The notes: generated by a model from the letters alone, not told the origin. A stretch of 64,000 nucleotides of DNA from Sporomusa sphaeroides DSM 2875 (GCF_001941975.2 NZ_CP146991.1:1784524-1848523), one strand, 5' to 3'. Shown: positions 16,475-25,809, counted from the first letter of the stretch. Numbers and translations are program-made.

Positions 16475-16672
16475 TTATGCATTTACAGCTTTGTTTAAAT
16501 CGTCAATCAGTGCAGTTACGTCAATGCCGTGGGCAGCAGCGCCCTGTTCGATATTCTCGAAGCGGGCAGCAGCGCAACCCAGACAACCCATGCCATAGTT
16601 GCGGAATACCTGAACAGTCTGCGGATATTGTTGAACAACATCAACGATGCTCATGTCTTTAGTGATAGTCAT
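16475..16672 (-). CDS. DUF1858 domain protein (small CxxC protein)
   Basis: 65 residues. MTITKDMSIVDVVQQYPQTV, then VFRNYGMGCLGCAAARFENI with a CxxC pair (Cys30, Cys33), and a C-terminal helix HGIDVTALIDDLNKAV. This is the compact DUF1858 fold, also found fused to hybrid-cluster proteins and related to the ScdA N-terminal domain. The cysteines may bind a metal or cluster or act in redox, which is inference. The start is supported by AAGGAGG on the minus strand, and a promoter lies at 16726-16755. Its position beside feoAB hints at iron or redox physiology. Confidence 0.88.
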   Translation of the reverse strand: MTITKDMSIVDVVQQYPQTVQVFRNYGMGCLGCAAARFENIEQGAAAHGIDVTALIDDLNKAVNA

Positions 16673-16725
16673 TGTAACAGCCTCCTTAAATTACAGTTAA
16701 ATGGAATATGTTGGTAACATAATTA

Positions 16726-16755
16726 ATTATATCACACTTGACTAATGCTTGTCAT
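16726..16755 (-). promoter_or_regulatory. Probable sigma-A promoter of the DUF1858 gene
   Basis: On the minus strand: ATGACA (16755-16750), 18-bp spacer, TATAAT (16731-16726), about 54 nt upstream of the start codon at 16672. The -10 is perfect and the -35 a 5/6 match. Confidence 0.55.
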
Positions 16756-16926
16756 GACTTTATTATGAATTTAGTAGCAGCGTGTATGGTGCATGACAAC
16801 TGATAAGGGCATGGTATTGCCACTGCCGGTGCTTGGCCGCATTACTGTATTAGTATCGTATTATCGATATTTTTTTATGTGTTTTTTACGCTTTTCCACG
16901 AAATTTAATCAGCATTAGGAGCTTCC

Positions 16927-17721
16927 ATGGGAAAAATCGCTTTTTCAATAGGCACCATTCATTTTAGCTGGTTTGGGCTTATTTTAGCCACCGCCATTCT
17001 GGCAGCATGTGCCATAAGCTGGTATCAGGTTCGCTTACGCCGTGAAAATGTGGATACTTTACTGGACTTAACCCTGTATAGCATACCTATAGGAATATTT
17101 TCCGCCAGATTGTATTATGTTGTTGTAAACTGGCAGTTATACGCCGGCAATCCCCGGGAAATTTTGCAGCTATGGCATGGCGGCTTAGCCATCCACGGTG
17201 CGTTAATTGGTATTGCTTTAACGATTTGGCTATATTCGCTAATCAATAGAATTTCTTTTTGGCGCTGGGCCGATATCGTTGTACCAGGGCTCGCTTTTGC
17301 CCAGGCTATTGGCCAATGGGGGAATTTTATCAACCAGGATGCCTTCGGTTATCCGACAGACGCAGCCTGGGGTATCTATATTGATTACATATACCGTCCA
17401 TCAGGGTATGAGCAGTTCGATTTCTTTCATCCTACTTTTTTATATGAATCCGGTTGGGGCTTAGCTATATTTATCTTACTTATTACAGTAAGCCGGCTAA
17501 CAATTAGAAAACCGAGCACACTGGCATCTGGCAGCCTGTTTTTGCTGTATTTGATTTTATACTCGCTGGGCCGCTTGGTTATTGAGGAGTTCCGGCTTGA
17601 CAGTGAAATGCTGGGAGAGTGGCGTTTGGCCCAGCTAGTCAGTGCCATTATCCTAATATGGAGCGGAACCTTGCTGGCTTGGCGTAATAAAAAGAGACGG
17701 AAAAATGGTGAAGTGGTTTAG
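16927..17721 (+). CDS. lgt: Prolipoprotein diacylglyceryl transferase Lgt
   Basis: 264-residue integral membrane enzyme that transfers diacylglycerol from phosphatidylglycerol to the lipobox cysteine of prelipoproteins. About seven hydrophobic segments are visible. The diagnostic motifs are HGGLAIHGALIG (~78-89), GQWGNFINQDAFGYPT (~136-151), where Asp stands where many homologues have Glu, and HPTFLYES (~178). The ATG follows TTAGGAGCTTCC. It starts a group with the polysaccharide deacetylase 17 nt downstream. The 16673-16926 gap upstream carries the divergent DUF1858 promoter, and I see no clear promoter for lgt itself. Confidence 0.93.
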   Translation: MGKIAFSIGTIHFSWFGLILATAILAACAISWYQVRLRRENVDTLLDLTLYSIPIGIFSARLYYVVVNWQLYAGNPREILQLWHGGLAIHGALIGIALTIWLYSLINRISFWRWADIVVPGLAFAQAIGQWGNFINQDAFGYPTDAAWGIYIDYIYRPSGYEQFDFFHPTFLYESGWGLAIFILLITVSRLTIRKPSTLASGSLFLLYLILYSLGRLVIEEFRLDSEMLGEWRLAQLVSAIILIWSGTLLAWRNKKRRKNGEVV

Positions 17722-17738
17722 CAGAGGGAGGAAATACG

Positions 17739-18569
17739 GTGGTTCGTTTTAGCCGGCGTCAGGGATGTTTTATTATTATGGGACTTATTTTTTTATTACT
17801 GTTGGCATCATCCACAATTAGTACCACGGCTGTGGTAGCCGGACACAATCGTAATCGCGACATAGGTGCGGCGCTTGATGATGTTCCCATCTTGAATTAT
17901 CATAAAATTGATACGCTGCACCATGCGCTGTCTATTTCGCCCCAGGATTTTGAGGAGCAAATGGACTATCTGTCCCGTAACGGTTTTACCACCATTACGC
18001 CGGACGAATTGATGGCTTATCTCAACCATGGCAAGGCATTGCCGGAAAAGCCGGTTCTAATTACCTTTGATGATGGTTATCTGGATAACTATACCAACGC
18101 ATATCCGATTATGAAAAAATACGGTTTTACGGCAACAATCTTTCTGATTACCAATTTGGTGGGACATGATGAACGCTATCTGACCTGGGAGCAAGTGCGG
18201 GAGATGCAGCGCGACGGCTTTGTTTTTGGCTCCCATACCGTATCACATAAGGCGCTTACTGCGCTTTCCCGTGAGCAGGCTCTGGAAGAACTGCTAAGTT
18301 CGCGCCAGGAAATTGAGCGGCAATTAGGCAGCAAGGTCAGATATTTTGCCTATCCTACCGGCGCATATAATTCGCAGGTGGAGGAAATGGTGAAACAAGC
18401 AGGCTATAAGGCGGCTTTTACTATCCGTTTTGGTCAGGCAGGCGCTGAAAGCAATCCGTATGCGTTGGAGCGCATACCTATCTTTAGAGGACAGCAGACT
18501 TTCCGCAGCTTTTTTGTCAGGCTTAATGCCGCGCCGGTATTGGAACGGTTTGGGTTGATACGGAACTAA
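17739..18569 (+). CDS. Polysaccharide deacetylase family protein (NodB domain), membrane-anchored or secreted
   Basis: 276 residues. An N-terminal hydrophobic segment (about 10-30) looks like a signal peptide or anchor. The NodB homology domain follows: VPILNYHKID, then ITFDDGYLDNY with the catalytic and metal Asp pair, SHTVSHKALT with the metal-binding His residues, and YFAYPTGAYN. It is expected outside the cytoplasmic membrane, removing N-acetyl groups from peptidoglycan or another polysaccharide. The substrate is unknown, and some relatives act in spore cortex or biofilm glycans. The GTG start follows GAGGGAGGAAATACG. It lies 17 nt downstream of lgt. Confidence 0.88.
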   Translation: MVRFSRRQGCFIIMGLIFLLLLASSTISTTAVVAGHNRNRDIGAALDDVPILNYHKIDTLHHALSISPQDFEEQMDYLSRNGFTTITPDELMAYLNHGKALPEKPVLITFDDGYLDNYTNAYPIMKKYGFTATIFLITNLVGHDERYLTWEQVREMQRDGFVFGSHTVSHKALTALSREQALEELLSSRQEIERQLGSKVRYFAYPTGAYNSQVEEMVKQAGYKAAFTIRFGQAGAESNPYALERIPIFRGQQTFRSFFVRLNAAPVLERFGLIRN

Positions 18570-18601
18570 CAAGGTACTAGTATTAAAAACATGGGACTTA
18601 G

Positions 18602-18622
18602 GTCTCCATTTAATGGATTTTT
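18602..18622 (+). terminator. Weak terminator after the deacetylase gene
   Basis: TCCAT, loop TTA, ATGGA, then a seven-T run. The stem is short and AT-rich, so termination may be partial. It separates the lgt pair from the mraZ control region. Confidence 0.4.
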
Positions 18623-18678
18623 TTAGAATCTTGCAGATTATAAGCAGGATTTTTTTTTTTTGCCCAGAATAGTCTAAA

Positions 18679-18708
18679 AAAGTGGTGTAAAGTGGTGTAA
18701 AGTGGTTA
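18679..18708 (+). promoter_or_regulatory. Triple direct repeat, probable MraZ operator
   Basis: Three tandem 10-bp units AAAGTGGTGT, AAAGTGGTGT and AAAGTGGTTA (18679-18708), 28 nt before the mraZ start. MraZ is known to autoregulate dcw operons by binding sets of short direct repeats spaced one helical turn apart upstream of mraZ. In Mollicutes the unit contains AAAGTG. The exact 10-bp phase here fits that arrangement. Confidence 0.8.
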
Positions 18709-18736
18709 AATTTTTCTTATGGTGGTGATGACAGCC

Positions 18737-19168
18737 GTGTTTATGGGTGAATACCTGCATACCATTGACAATAAAGGACGGCTGATTTTTCCCGCAAGAT
18801 TCCGTGAGGAGTTGGGAGAAACCTGTATTGCCACTAAAGGATTAGATAATTGCTTGTTTGTATATACCCGGGATGAGTGGGCTATCCTAGAAGAAAAATT
18901 AAAAAAGCTGCCATTGGCTAAGCCGGAGGCCAGAGCTTTTGTGAGATTTTTCTTTTCCGGAGCGGCTGAACTGGAATGCGATAAGCAGGGCAGAGTGCTA
19001 TTGCCGGCCAATTTACGGGAGCATGCTCAATTGGACAAGGATGTGGTTGTCATTGGCGTATCGACCCGGATTGAGATTTGGGATAAAGCGGCCTGGGATG
19101 AATATAACCGGCAGATTAATCCTACGGTTACTGCTATTGCGGAGAATTTAGCTGATTTAGGCATTTAA
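18737..19168 (+). CDS. mraZ: Transcriptional regulator MraZ
   Basis: 143 residues, the canonical length when started at the GTG at 18737, giving [20 protein letters not shown]. Two AbrB-like halves are visible, each with the DxKGR motif: [14 protein letters not shown] (~11-24) and [16 protein letters not shown] (~81-96). MraZ rings bind the repeats upstream and repress the dcw operon. In-frame ATGs at 18719 and 18728 would add residues not seen in relatives, and a GGTGGTGA ribosome binding site fits 18737. It is the first gene of the dcw cluster. Confidence 0.92.
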   Translation: MFMGEYLHTIDNKGRLIFPARFREELGETCIATKGLDNCLFVYTRDEWAILEEKLKKLPLAKPEARAFVRFFFSGAAELECDKQGRVLLPANLREHAQLDKDVVVIGVSTRIEIWDKAAWDEYNRQINPTVTAIAENLADLGI

Positions 19169-19200
19169 TTATAACTATAACCGAAACGAGTGGGTAAAGA

Positions 19201-20139
19201 GTGCGAGACTTTGAACATACCAGCGTATTATTAAAAGAAAGTGTTGACGGTATTTTTTCTAATCCCCGGGGAATTTATGTAGACTGTACACTTGGGGGCG
19301 GGGGGCATTCGGCCTGTTTGGCTGCACAGTTAGCACCAAACGGCTGGTTAATCGGCATCGACCAGGACCCGTCAGCCGTGGAAGCCGGCAAGCAGCGTTT
19401 ATCAGGGGCTGCCTGCCGGATAAGTATTGTTCAGGATAATTTCCGCAACTTAGGTTCGGTGTTAGAGCATTTAGAGACCGGTTTGGTGGATGGCATTTTG
19501 TTTGATTTGGGAGTCTCATCACATCAACTGGATGTTGCTGAACGGGGCTTTTCCTACATGCAGGATGCGCCGCTTGATATGCGGATGAATCCTAATGCCG
19601 ATTTTTCCGCTTATGAGGTTGTCAATAACTACAGTGAACAGAATCTGGCAGCTATTATTGCCGATTATGGGGAAGAACGCTGGGCGAAGCGAATTGCTCA
19701 ATTTATTGTTGAAAATAGAGCCAAAAGCAGTATTGAAACAACCGGGCAGCTGGTGGAGGTTATCAAGAAGGCTATTCCTGCCGGAGCACGCCAGGGCGGC
19801 CCGCATCCTGCCAAAAGAACCTTTCAGGCTATTAGAATCGAAGTGAACAACGAACTGGGAATTTTGCGGGATACTTTTATCACCGCAGTCGACAGACTGA
19901 AGCCGGGAGGACGTATCGGGATCATCACCTTCCACTCGCTGGAAGACCGGATTGCCAAACAGACGCTCCAGGAATTGGCTAAAAACTGTGTCTGTCCGCC
20001 CAAAATGCCGATTTGTATTTGCAATACGAAAGCAAAGGTTAAGGTGAAGGGGAAACCTATCCTGCCATCGTCCACCGAGCTTGAATATAACCCTCGGGCC
20101 CGGAGTGCCAAGCTGCGGTTAGCCGAAAAGTTAGCATGA
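19201..20139 (+). CDS. rsmH: 16S rRNA (cytosine-1402-N4)-methyltransferase RsmH
   Basis: 312 residues. [13 protein letters not shown] near the start, the SAM motif [17 protein letters not shown] (~24-40), [20 protein letters not shown] (~100-119), and ANRTF-type block [17 protein letters not shown] (~203-219). The C-terminal half contains a cysteine-rich insert, [15 protein letters not shown], common in Firmicutes. It methylates C1402 in the decoding centre. The GTG start at 19201 follows GAGTGGGTAAAGA, a weak ribosome binding site. Second gene of the dcw cluster as in most bacteria. Confidence 0.95.
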   Translation: MRDFEHTSVLLKESVDGIFSNPRGIYVDCTLGGGGHSACLAAQLAPNGWLIGIDQDPSAVEAGKQRLSGAACRISIVQDNFRNLGSVLEHLETGLVDGILFDLGVSSHQLDVAERGFSYMQDAPLDMRMNPNADFSAYEVVNNYSEQNLAAIIADYGEERWAKRIAQFIVENRAKSSIETTGQLVEVIKKAIPAGARQGGPHPAKRTFQAIRIEVNNELGILRDTFITAVDRLKPGGRIGIITFHSLEDRIAKQTLQELAKNCVCPPKMPICICNTKAKVKVKGKPILPSSTELEYNPRARSAKLRLAEKLA

Positions 20140-20174
20140 TAAATTGTTCTAAATAGTGGGGAGGAGCAATAAAG

Positions 20175-20630
20175 ATGTTAGTACAGAAAAAACAAGAACT
20201 GTATGTTTATGAACAAGAAGCCGCTTCACCTGCGCCGAAGATTGTGCAAAAAGCTGACAAACAATTGCGTGTTAAGTGTCTGATATTAGTTTCCATGGCG
20301 ATACTAATTGCTGTGGTTACCACTATGCAAAGTGCTGCCATTGTTCAAGCAGGCTATGATTTAGTGAAAGTTAAAAGCCAGGTAGCAAAGCTGGAAAAAG
20401 AAAATGAGCTCTTGCGTCTGGATATTGCAAAATTGAAATCACCGCAGCGTATTGAAGCCATTGCGATGAACGAGTTAGGCATGGTTATTCCTAAGAATGC
20501 CTATTTCGCAGCGGCAGCCACACCTTCAGCCGATCAGTCCTTAACAGTGCCTGTCCAGCCGGAGAGTATTGCTGAGCAGATGCTGAGCGCAATCAAAGTA
20601 CACAAAGCGGAGGCGAGTAAAGGGCGGTAA
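20175..20630 (+). CDS. ftsL: Cell division protein FtsL-like (single-pass, coiled coil)
   Basis: 151 residues. A cytoplasmic N-tail (~1-37), one transmembrane helix (CLILVSMAILIAVVTTMQSA, ~38-57), then a coiled coil (VKVKSQVAKLEKENELLRLD, ~68-87) ending in SPQRIEAIAMNELGM, the typical FtsL/DivIC end motif. A Pro/Ala-rich tail follows. It should belong to the FtsL-DivIC-FtsQ complex of the divisome. Sequence conservation in this family is low, and position between rsmH and the PBP is the strongest argument. Confidence 0.82.
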   Translation: MLVQKKQELYVYEQEAASPAPKIVQKADKQLRVKCLILVSMAILIAVVTTMQSAAIVQAGYDLVKVKSQVAKLEKENELLRLDIAKLKSPQRIEAIAMNELGMVIPKNAYFAAAATPSADQSLTVPVQPESIAEQMLSAIKVHKAEASKGR

Positions 20631-20655
20631 TTTAGACGATGGGGGAGATATATAG

Positions 20656-22752
20656 GTGGCATCTGTTTCGCATGTTACCATCAGGAAGAGGGTGGCTTTC
20701 CTTTTTCTTGTCATATCGGTAATTATGGTGGGGTTGATTGGTCGCTTACTCTATCTCCAGTTTTATAAGAGCGCCTGGCTTTCGGAAAACGCTGTTGATC
20801 AACGCATACGTGAAATTCCTGTTGAAGCCAAACGAGGCATTATTTACGACCGAAATGGCCGCGAACTTGCGGTTAGTGTCAGTACTGAATCTGTATATGC
20901 AATACCAGCCGAAATACGGAATCCTGAAGAAACAGCAGCCAGTCTGGCTGCTATTTTGGCGTTGGATGAAACTAATCTTAAAAACAAGCTAAAAAGGCGC
21001 CAGGCTTTTACCTGGATCAAACGAAAAATTGATGCTGAAACAGCCCGTAAGGTACAAGTGCTTAATATTCCGGGCATCGGTCTGACACAGGAAAGTCAAC
21101 GCCATTATCCCAATGATAACTTGGCTGCCCATGTTCTGGGGTTTAACGGGATTGACAGCCAGGGTTTAGATGGTGTGGAAATGACGTTTGACAGCTATTT
21201 AAAGGGACGTTCCGGCAGTATTGTCATCGAATATGATGCCAGGGGCCGGGAGATACCGCACGCCTCACACCGGTTTGTAGCTCCTGTTGAAGGGAATGAT
21301 ATTTACCTTACCATTGATTTGGTTATTCAGCAGATTATTGAGCGTGAACTTGAACGGGTGATGAAAGAGACTCAGGCCAAAGCGGCCACGATTATTGCCA
21401 TTGATCCACGTGACGGCGGTATTTTGGCCTTGGCTAACAAGCCGGATTATAATCCTAATAAATTCAGTGAGTATTCCCCTAAACTTTGGCGTAATATTGC
21501 CGTTTCCAACTCCTATGAGCCTGGATCAACTTTCAAAATTATTACTACTTCTGCCGTTATGTCAGAACATACTGTAAGACCGGAAGACAGGTTTTTTGAT
21601 CCTGGTGAAGTGGAAGTGCAGGGACGCCATATTCACTGCTGGAAACATGGGGGGCATGGCAGTCAAAGCTTCACCGAAGTGGTACAAAACTCTTGCAATG
21701 TCGGTTTTGTTACTGTAGGATTGCGGTTAGGACGGGAGTCCTTTTACAAGTATATTGACGATTTTGGCTTTGGCCGTCACACCAATATTGATTTGCCGGG
21801 AGAAGCAAAGGGTATTACTATTGACCGTACTAAAGCAACGCCGATTAATATTGCAACCATGTCAATCGGGCAGAGTATTGCGGTTACTCCTGTTCAACTG
21901 GTTACTGCGGTAGCAGCGGTGGCCAATGACGGCAAGCTTTTAAGGCCGCAGATTGTCAGAGAAGTGAAGGACAAATCAGGGCAGGTTATCAGAGGGTTTC
22001 AGCCGGACGTTGTCCGGCAAGTGCTTGATACTTCGGTAACTAAGCAAGTTAATGAAATATTGGAGTCGGTAGTATCGCAAGGTACCGGGAAAAATGCATA
22101 TATTGAGGGGTTCAGGATTGCCGGAAAAACGGGTACGGCGCAAAAGGTCGGTGCAGGCGGATATTCACCTGACAAATATGTGGCGTCTTTTGTCGGGTTT
22201 GCGCCGGCTGACGCCCCACAGGTAGCTCTGTTGGTGATTATTGATGAACCTGTCGGTCTTTACTATGGCGGACAAATTGCTGCCCCGGTATTTGGCGCCG
22301 TAATGAAAGATGTATTGCAATATCTCAAAATTAGCCCCCAGTTGTCCCCGTCGGCAAAATCCGGGACGACCGAGGCCCATGTACTGGTTCCCAGTTTAAT
22401 TAATTTAAGCGTTCCGGAAGCTGTGGCGGAACTGAAAAAAGCCGGCTTGACTCCACGGATAGAGGAAGCAGGCGATAGAATAGCCGATCAGATTCCTAAA
22501 CCTGGCAGCCGCATGCCGCCCGGCGGCGGGGTATTGCTGTATACTATGACGCCAAGGTATGTAGCCGGTGAGGTTACTGTGCCGGATCTAACCGGACGGA
22601 CACAGCGGGAGGCAGCTGATATGCTGGCAGAACTGGGCTTTGTCATTAATCCGGTTGGAATAGACGGCAAAGACGGCAAAGTTATCAAGCAAGATCCTTT
22701 GCCTGGCAGTAAAGTGTTATCAGGAACAAGTATTGACGTCTATTTTGAGTAG
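20656..22752 (+). CDS. Class B penicillin-binding protein with two PASTA domains (FtsI/SpoVD type)
   Basis: 698 residues. An N-terminal membrane anchor (~12-35), PBP dimerisation domain (KRGIIYDRNGRELAVS, ~59-74), and a transpeptidase domain with SxxK in EPGSTFKI (Ser291, Lys294), SxN at Ser346-Cys347-Asn348, and KTG at Lys491 (AGKTGTAQKVG). Two PASTA repeats occupy ~575-698 (LVPSLINLSVPEAVAELKKA and VTVPDLTGRTQREAADML). It cross-links septal peptidoglycan with FtsW. In Bacillus this architecture exists as both PbpB and the sporulation-specific SpoVD. Only one copy lies in this cluster, so it may serve division, or another copy exists elsewhere. Confidence 0.9.
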   Translation: MASVSHVTIRKRVAFLFLVISVIMVGLIGRLLYLQFYKSAWLSENAVDQRIREIPVEAKRGIIYDRNGRELAVSVSTESVYAIPAEIRNPEETAASLAAILALDETNLKNKLKRRQAFTWIKRKIDAETARKVQVLNIPGIGLTQESQRHYPNDNLAAHVLGFNGIDSQGLDGVEMTFDSYLKGRSGSIVIEYDARGREIPHASHRFVAPVEGNDIYLTIDLVIQQIIERELERVMKETQAKAATIIAIDPRDGGILALANKPDYNPNKFSEYSPKLWRNIAVSNSYEPGSTFKIITTSAVMSEHTVRPEDRFFDPGEVEVQGRHIHCWKHGGHGSQSFTEVVQNSCNVGFVTVGLRLGRESFYKYIDDFGFGRHTNIDLPGEAKGITIDRTKATPINIATMSIGQSIAVTPVQLVTAVAAVANDGKLLRPQIVREVKDKSGQVIRGFQPDVVRQVLDTSVTKQVNEILESVVSQGTGKNAYIEGFRIAGKTGTAQKVGAGGYSPDKYVASFVGFAPADAPQVALLVIIDEPVGLYYGGQIAAPVFGAVMKDVLQYLKISPQLSPSAKSGTTEAHVLVPSLINLSVPEAVAELKKAGLTPRIEEAGDRIADQIPKPGSRMPPGGGVLLYTMTPRYVAGEVTVPDLTGRTQREAADMLAELGFVINPVGIDGKDGKVIKQDPLPGSKVLSGTSIDVYFE

Positions 22753-22893
22753 CGGTATTTTATTCATTCTCAGAATTTCAATAAAGATTTTTTGTATATT
22801 TTGTATACTATATATAACTGATTTTGGTAAAAATAGTATAATGGGGTTATTGATTTACTAACTTTTTTCGTAATATAGGCAGGAGGAATTTTT

Positions 22894-24408
22894 ATGGCCA
22901 AGAAATTAGAACAATTGGTGGCATTATTGCCGCAGCCTGTGGTACGGGGACGGCTTGACCAAACCATTGCTGCGGTGGCGCATGATTCCCGTAAAGTGGT
23001 TCCCGGGACTATGTTTTTTTGCTTAACCGGCGTTCATGCTGACGGGCATGATTTTGTTGCCGAAGTTGCCCGGCGTGGTGCAGTTGCCGTCGTAGTGGAA
23101 AAAGATGTGCCAGAGCCGCCAGATGCGGCGATAACCATTATTAAAGTAGCAAGCACCCGGACGGCCATGCAGGCGGTTGTACCCTGTTTTTATGATTATC
23201 CGGGACATAAGCTCCGGATGATTGGGGTAACAGGCACGAATGGCAAAACGACGACCACGTATTTGATTCGCAGTATTTTACGGCAAGCTGCTTATAAAGT
23301 CGGCTTAATCGGGACCATTCAGACTTTGATTGAAGACAGAGTGCTGCCTGTTAAAAATACCACTCCTGATGTCATTGAACTGCAAAGCACACTGGCGGAA
23401 ATGGTTGATAGCGGCATAGACTATGCTATCATGGAGGTTTCCTCTCACGCATTGGCGCTAAACCGGGTGGCCGGTTGCGAGTTTGATGTTGGTGTTTTTA
23501 CCAACATGACCCAGGATCATATGGATTTTCACCAAACTTTTGAGAATTATATTGATGCCAAAGCCGGGTTGTTTCGCTCCTTAAGCCGGCCGCAAAACAC
23601 CAAAACAGGTAAAGCCGCGGTAATCAATTTCGATGATAGCGCTGGTGTGCCAATGGCCGGATATTCATCTTGTCCGGTAATAAGTTATGCTGTTACGAAT
23701 AACGCGGTTTTAACCGCGGCCAATATTGACGTTAAGTCGGCAGGCGTCAGCTTTGACATTCACGGGCCCTTTGGCAAAAGAGAACTAAAGCTCAGTATTA
23801 CCGGGATGTTTAATGTGTATAATGTATTAGGAGCAGTAGGAGCCGCCTTGGCGGAAGGTGTTAACCCGGAGACAATTAAACAAGCACTTGAGGAGTTTAC
23901 CAGCGTACCGGGGCGATTTGAACTGGTGCAGGCCGGGCAGCCGTTTACTGTTATTGTTGACTATGCCCATACGCCTGATGGTTTGGAAAATGTGCTCAGA
24001 ACAGCAAAACAGTTTGCTGCAGGCAAAATCCTGGTCGTCTTTGGCTGCGGCGGGGACCGCGACCGCACGAAACGCCCGGTTATGGGCAAACTGGCCGTGC
24101 AGTATGGTGATATAGTCATCGCTACCTCAGATAACCCCCGCAGTGAAGACCCGGAAAAAATATTGGCAGATATAGAAGTCGGGATCAAAGAAGCCTTAGC
24201 CGGCAATCAGGCCGGCAAACAGTATGAGAAAATTGCTGACCGCCGCCAGGCAATTGCCCGGGCGATAGCACTTGCCGAGCCTGAGGATGTTGTGCTTATC
24301 GCCGGTAAAGGTCATGAAACATATCAGATTTTGGCAGACAAAACGATTGATTTTGATGACAGGCAGGCAGCCCGTGAAATTATCAGGGAGATGAAAAAGA
24401 ATGGCTGA
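22894..24408 (+). CDS. murE: UDP-MurNAc-L-Ala-D-Glu:meso-diaminopimelate ligase MurE
   Basis: 504 residues with the three Mur-ligase domains. ATP site GVTGTNGKTTTTYLI (~110-124). TTPDVIELQSTLAEMVDSG and MEVSSHALALNRV with the Mur-ligase His. C-terminal VFGCGGDRDRTKRPVMG and the substrate-specificity motif DNPRSEDP (~413-420), which marks use of meso-diaminopimelate in place of lysine. The ribosome binding site is GGCAGGAGG. The intergenic stretch 22753-22893 is AT-rich with a TATAAT at ~22838 but no good -35. It overlaps murF by 8 nt. Confidence 0.95.
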   Translation: MAKKLEQLVALLPQPVVRGRLDQTIAAVAHDSRKVVPGTMFFCLTGVHADGHDFVAEVARRGAVAVVVEKDVPEPPDAAITIIKVASTRTAMQAVVPCFYDYPGHKLRMIGVTGTNGKTTTTYLIRSILRQAAYKVGLIGTIQTLIEDRVLPVKNTTPDVIELQSTLAEMVDSGIDYAIMEVSSHALALNRVAGCEFDVGVFTNMTQDHMDFHQTFENYIDAKAGLFRSLSRPQNTKTGKAAVINFDDSAGVPMAGYSSCPVISYAVTNNAVLTAANIDVKSAGVSFDIHGPFGKRELKLSITGMFNVYNVLGAVGAALAEGVNPETIKQALEEFTSVPGRFELVQAGQPFTVIVDYAHTPDGLENVLRTAKQFAAGKILVVFGCGGDRDRTKRPVMGKLAVQYGDIVIATSDNPRSEDPEKILADIEVGIKEALAGNQAGKQYEKIADRRQAIARAIALAEPEDVVLIAGKGHETYQILADKTIDFDDRQAAREIIREMKKNG

Positions 24409-25780
24409 TTTTACATTGCCAGAGGTGCTGAAGGCCACGGGCGGCCGTTTGGCTGCAGCCAGCGGCGGAAAATTATTCAGGGGAATTTCTACCGACACCA
24501 GGAATCTTCAGCCTGGCAGTTTATTTATTGCGTTAGTGGGCGGGCGTTTTGACGGCCATGACTTTATTGCTCAGGCTGTGGCTAAAGGGGCGGCCGGGGT
24601 GATTGCCGGCAGGCCGGTTCAGGTACCTGATAATGTCGCAGTGATCGAAGTAGTGGATACTTTGGCAGCCTTGCAAGCGTTAGCACGGTTTCACCGGCAG
24701 CGGTTTCTTATTCCGGTCATTGCTGTGACCGGTTCTAATGGCAAGACAACGACAAAAGATATGCTGGCCGCGGTGTTGTCCAGTAGATTTAATGTACTTA
24801 AAACCGAAGCCAATTTCAATAATGAAATTGGCTTGCCGCTTACCTTACTAAAGCTGGAAGCCAGTCACGAAGCGGCTGTTGTGGAAATGGGCATGCGGGC
24901 GCGCGGCGAGATTTGCCAGTTAACTGAGATTGCCTTACCCACCGTGGGGGTTGTCACTAATGTCGGGGAAACTCATATGGAGATTCTTGGTTCTGTCGAA
25001 AATATCGCTATGGCCAAGGCCGAGCTTGTGGAAGCAATTACTCACAATGACTTGGTGGTGCTCAATGCCGATGATCCCCATGTACGGGCCATGGAGACGA
25101 AAACTGAGGCAAAAGTGGTGTTTTACGGCTTACAGCCGGAAGCTGTTGTGAGGGCTGAAAATATCAGCAGCAGTGACAATGGTGAGTTGATAACAAAATT
25201 TGACTGCTGTAGTCCGCGCGGTTCTTTTCCGGTTGTTTTGCATACCGTGGGAATTCATAATGTGTATAATGCGCTTGCTGCTATCGCCACCGGCTGGGAA
25301 CTGGGCTTAAAGCCTGCCGAACTGCAAGCAGGTATTGGCAGTTTTGTCCCGGGTGCGATGCGGCTTGAGGTAAAAAGATACGGAGAATACACGGTTGTCA
25401 ATGATGTATATAATGCCAGCCCTTTATCTATGGCGGCGGCGCTTGATACTTTGGCGGCCATGACCCGGGGCCGCAAGATTGCGGTACTGGGGGATATGCT
25501 GGAACTGGGCGAGGCTGCTAAGGAAGCGCACCGCCGCATCGGCAGGCAGGCGGCGGCAGTGGGTATTGACATTGTGTTGACAGTGGGGGAATTAGCCAAA
25601 CATATTGCCGATGCTGCCTGTGAGGATGGCGTAAAAATTGCACAGGCTTTTGCCGGACACCAGGAAGCTACTCTGGTTTTGCGCGGCCTGCTTCAGCCAG
25701 GGGATTATATTTTGCTTAAAGGTTCCCGCGGGATGAAGATGGAAACTATGTTGGAAGCGTTTAACGATATCTTGCTGTAA
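24401..25780 (+). CDS. murF: UDP-MurNAc-tripeptide:D-Ala-D-Ala ligase MurF
   Basis: 459 residues. N-terminal STDTRNLQPGSLFIALVGGR, ATP site AVTGSNGKTTTKDMLAAVL (~108-126), TEANFNNEIGLPLTLL, VEMGMRARGEI, and the C-terminal NDVYNASPLSMAAALDTL followed by AVLGDMLELG, all as expected for MurF. It adds D-Ala-D-Ala to the UDP-MurNAc-tripeptide in the cytoplasm. Its ATG overlaps the end of murE, so the two are coupled. mraY follows after 29 nt with its own ribosome binding site. Confidence 0.95.
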   Translation: MADFTLPEVLKATGGRLAAASGGKLFRGISTDTRNLQPGSLFIALVGGRFDGHDFIAQAVAKGAAGVIAGRPVQVPDNVAVIEVVDTLAALQALARFHRQRFLIPVIAVTGSNGKTTTKDMLAAVLSSRFNVLKTEANFNNEIGLPLTLLKLEASHEAAVVEMGMRARGEICQLTEIALPTVGVVTNVGETHMEILGSVENIAMAKAELVEAITHNDLVVLNADDPHVRAMETKTEAKVVFYGLQPEAVVRAENISSSDNGELITKFDCCSPRGSFPVVLHTVGIHNVYNALAAIATGWELGLKPAELQAGIGSFVPGAMRLEVKRYGEYTVVNDVYNASPLSMAAALDTLAAMTRGRKIAVLGDMLELGEAAKEAHRRIGRQAAAVGIDIVLTVGELAKHIADAACEDGVKIAQAFAGHQEATLVLRGLLQPGDYILLKGSRGMKMETMLEAFNDILL

Positions 25781-25809
25781 GCAGCAGTGATCCGATACAG
25801 GAGGTTACC

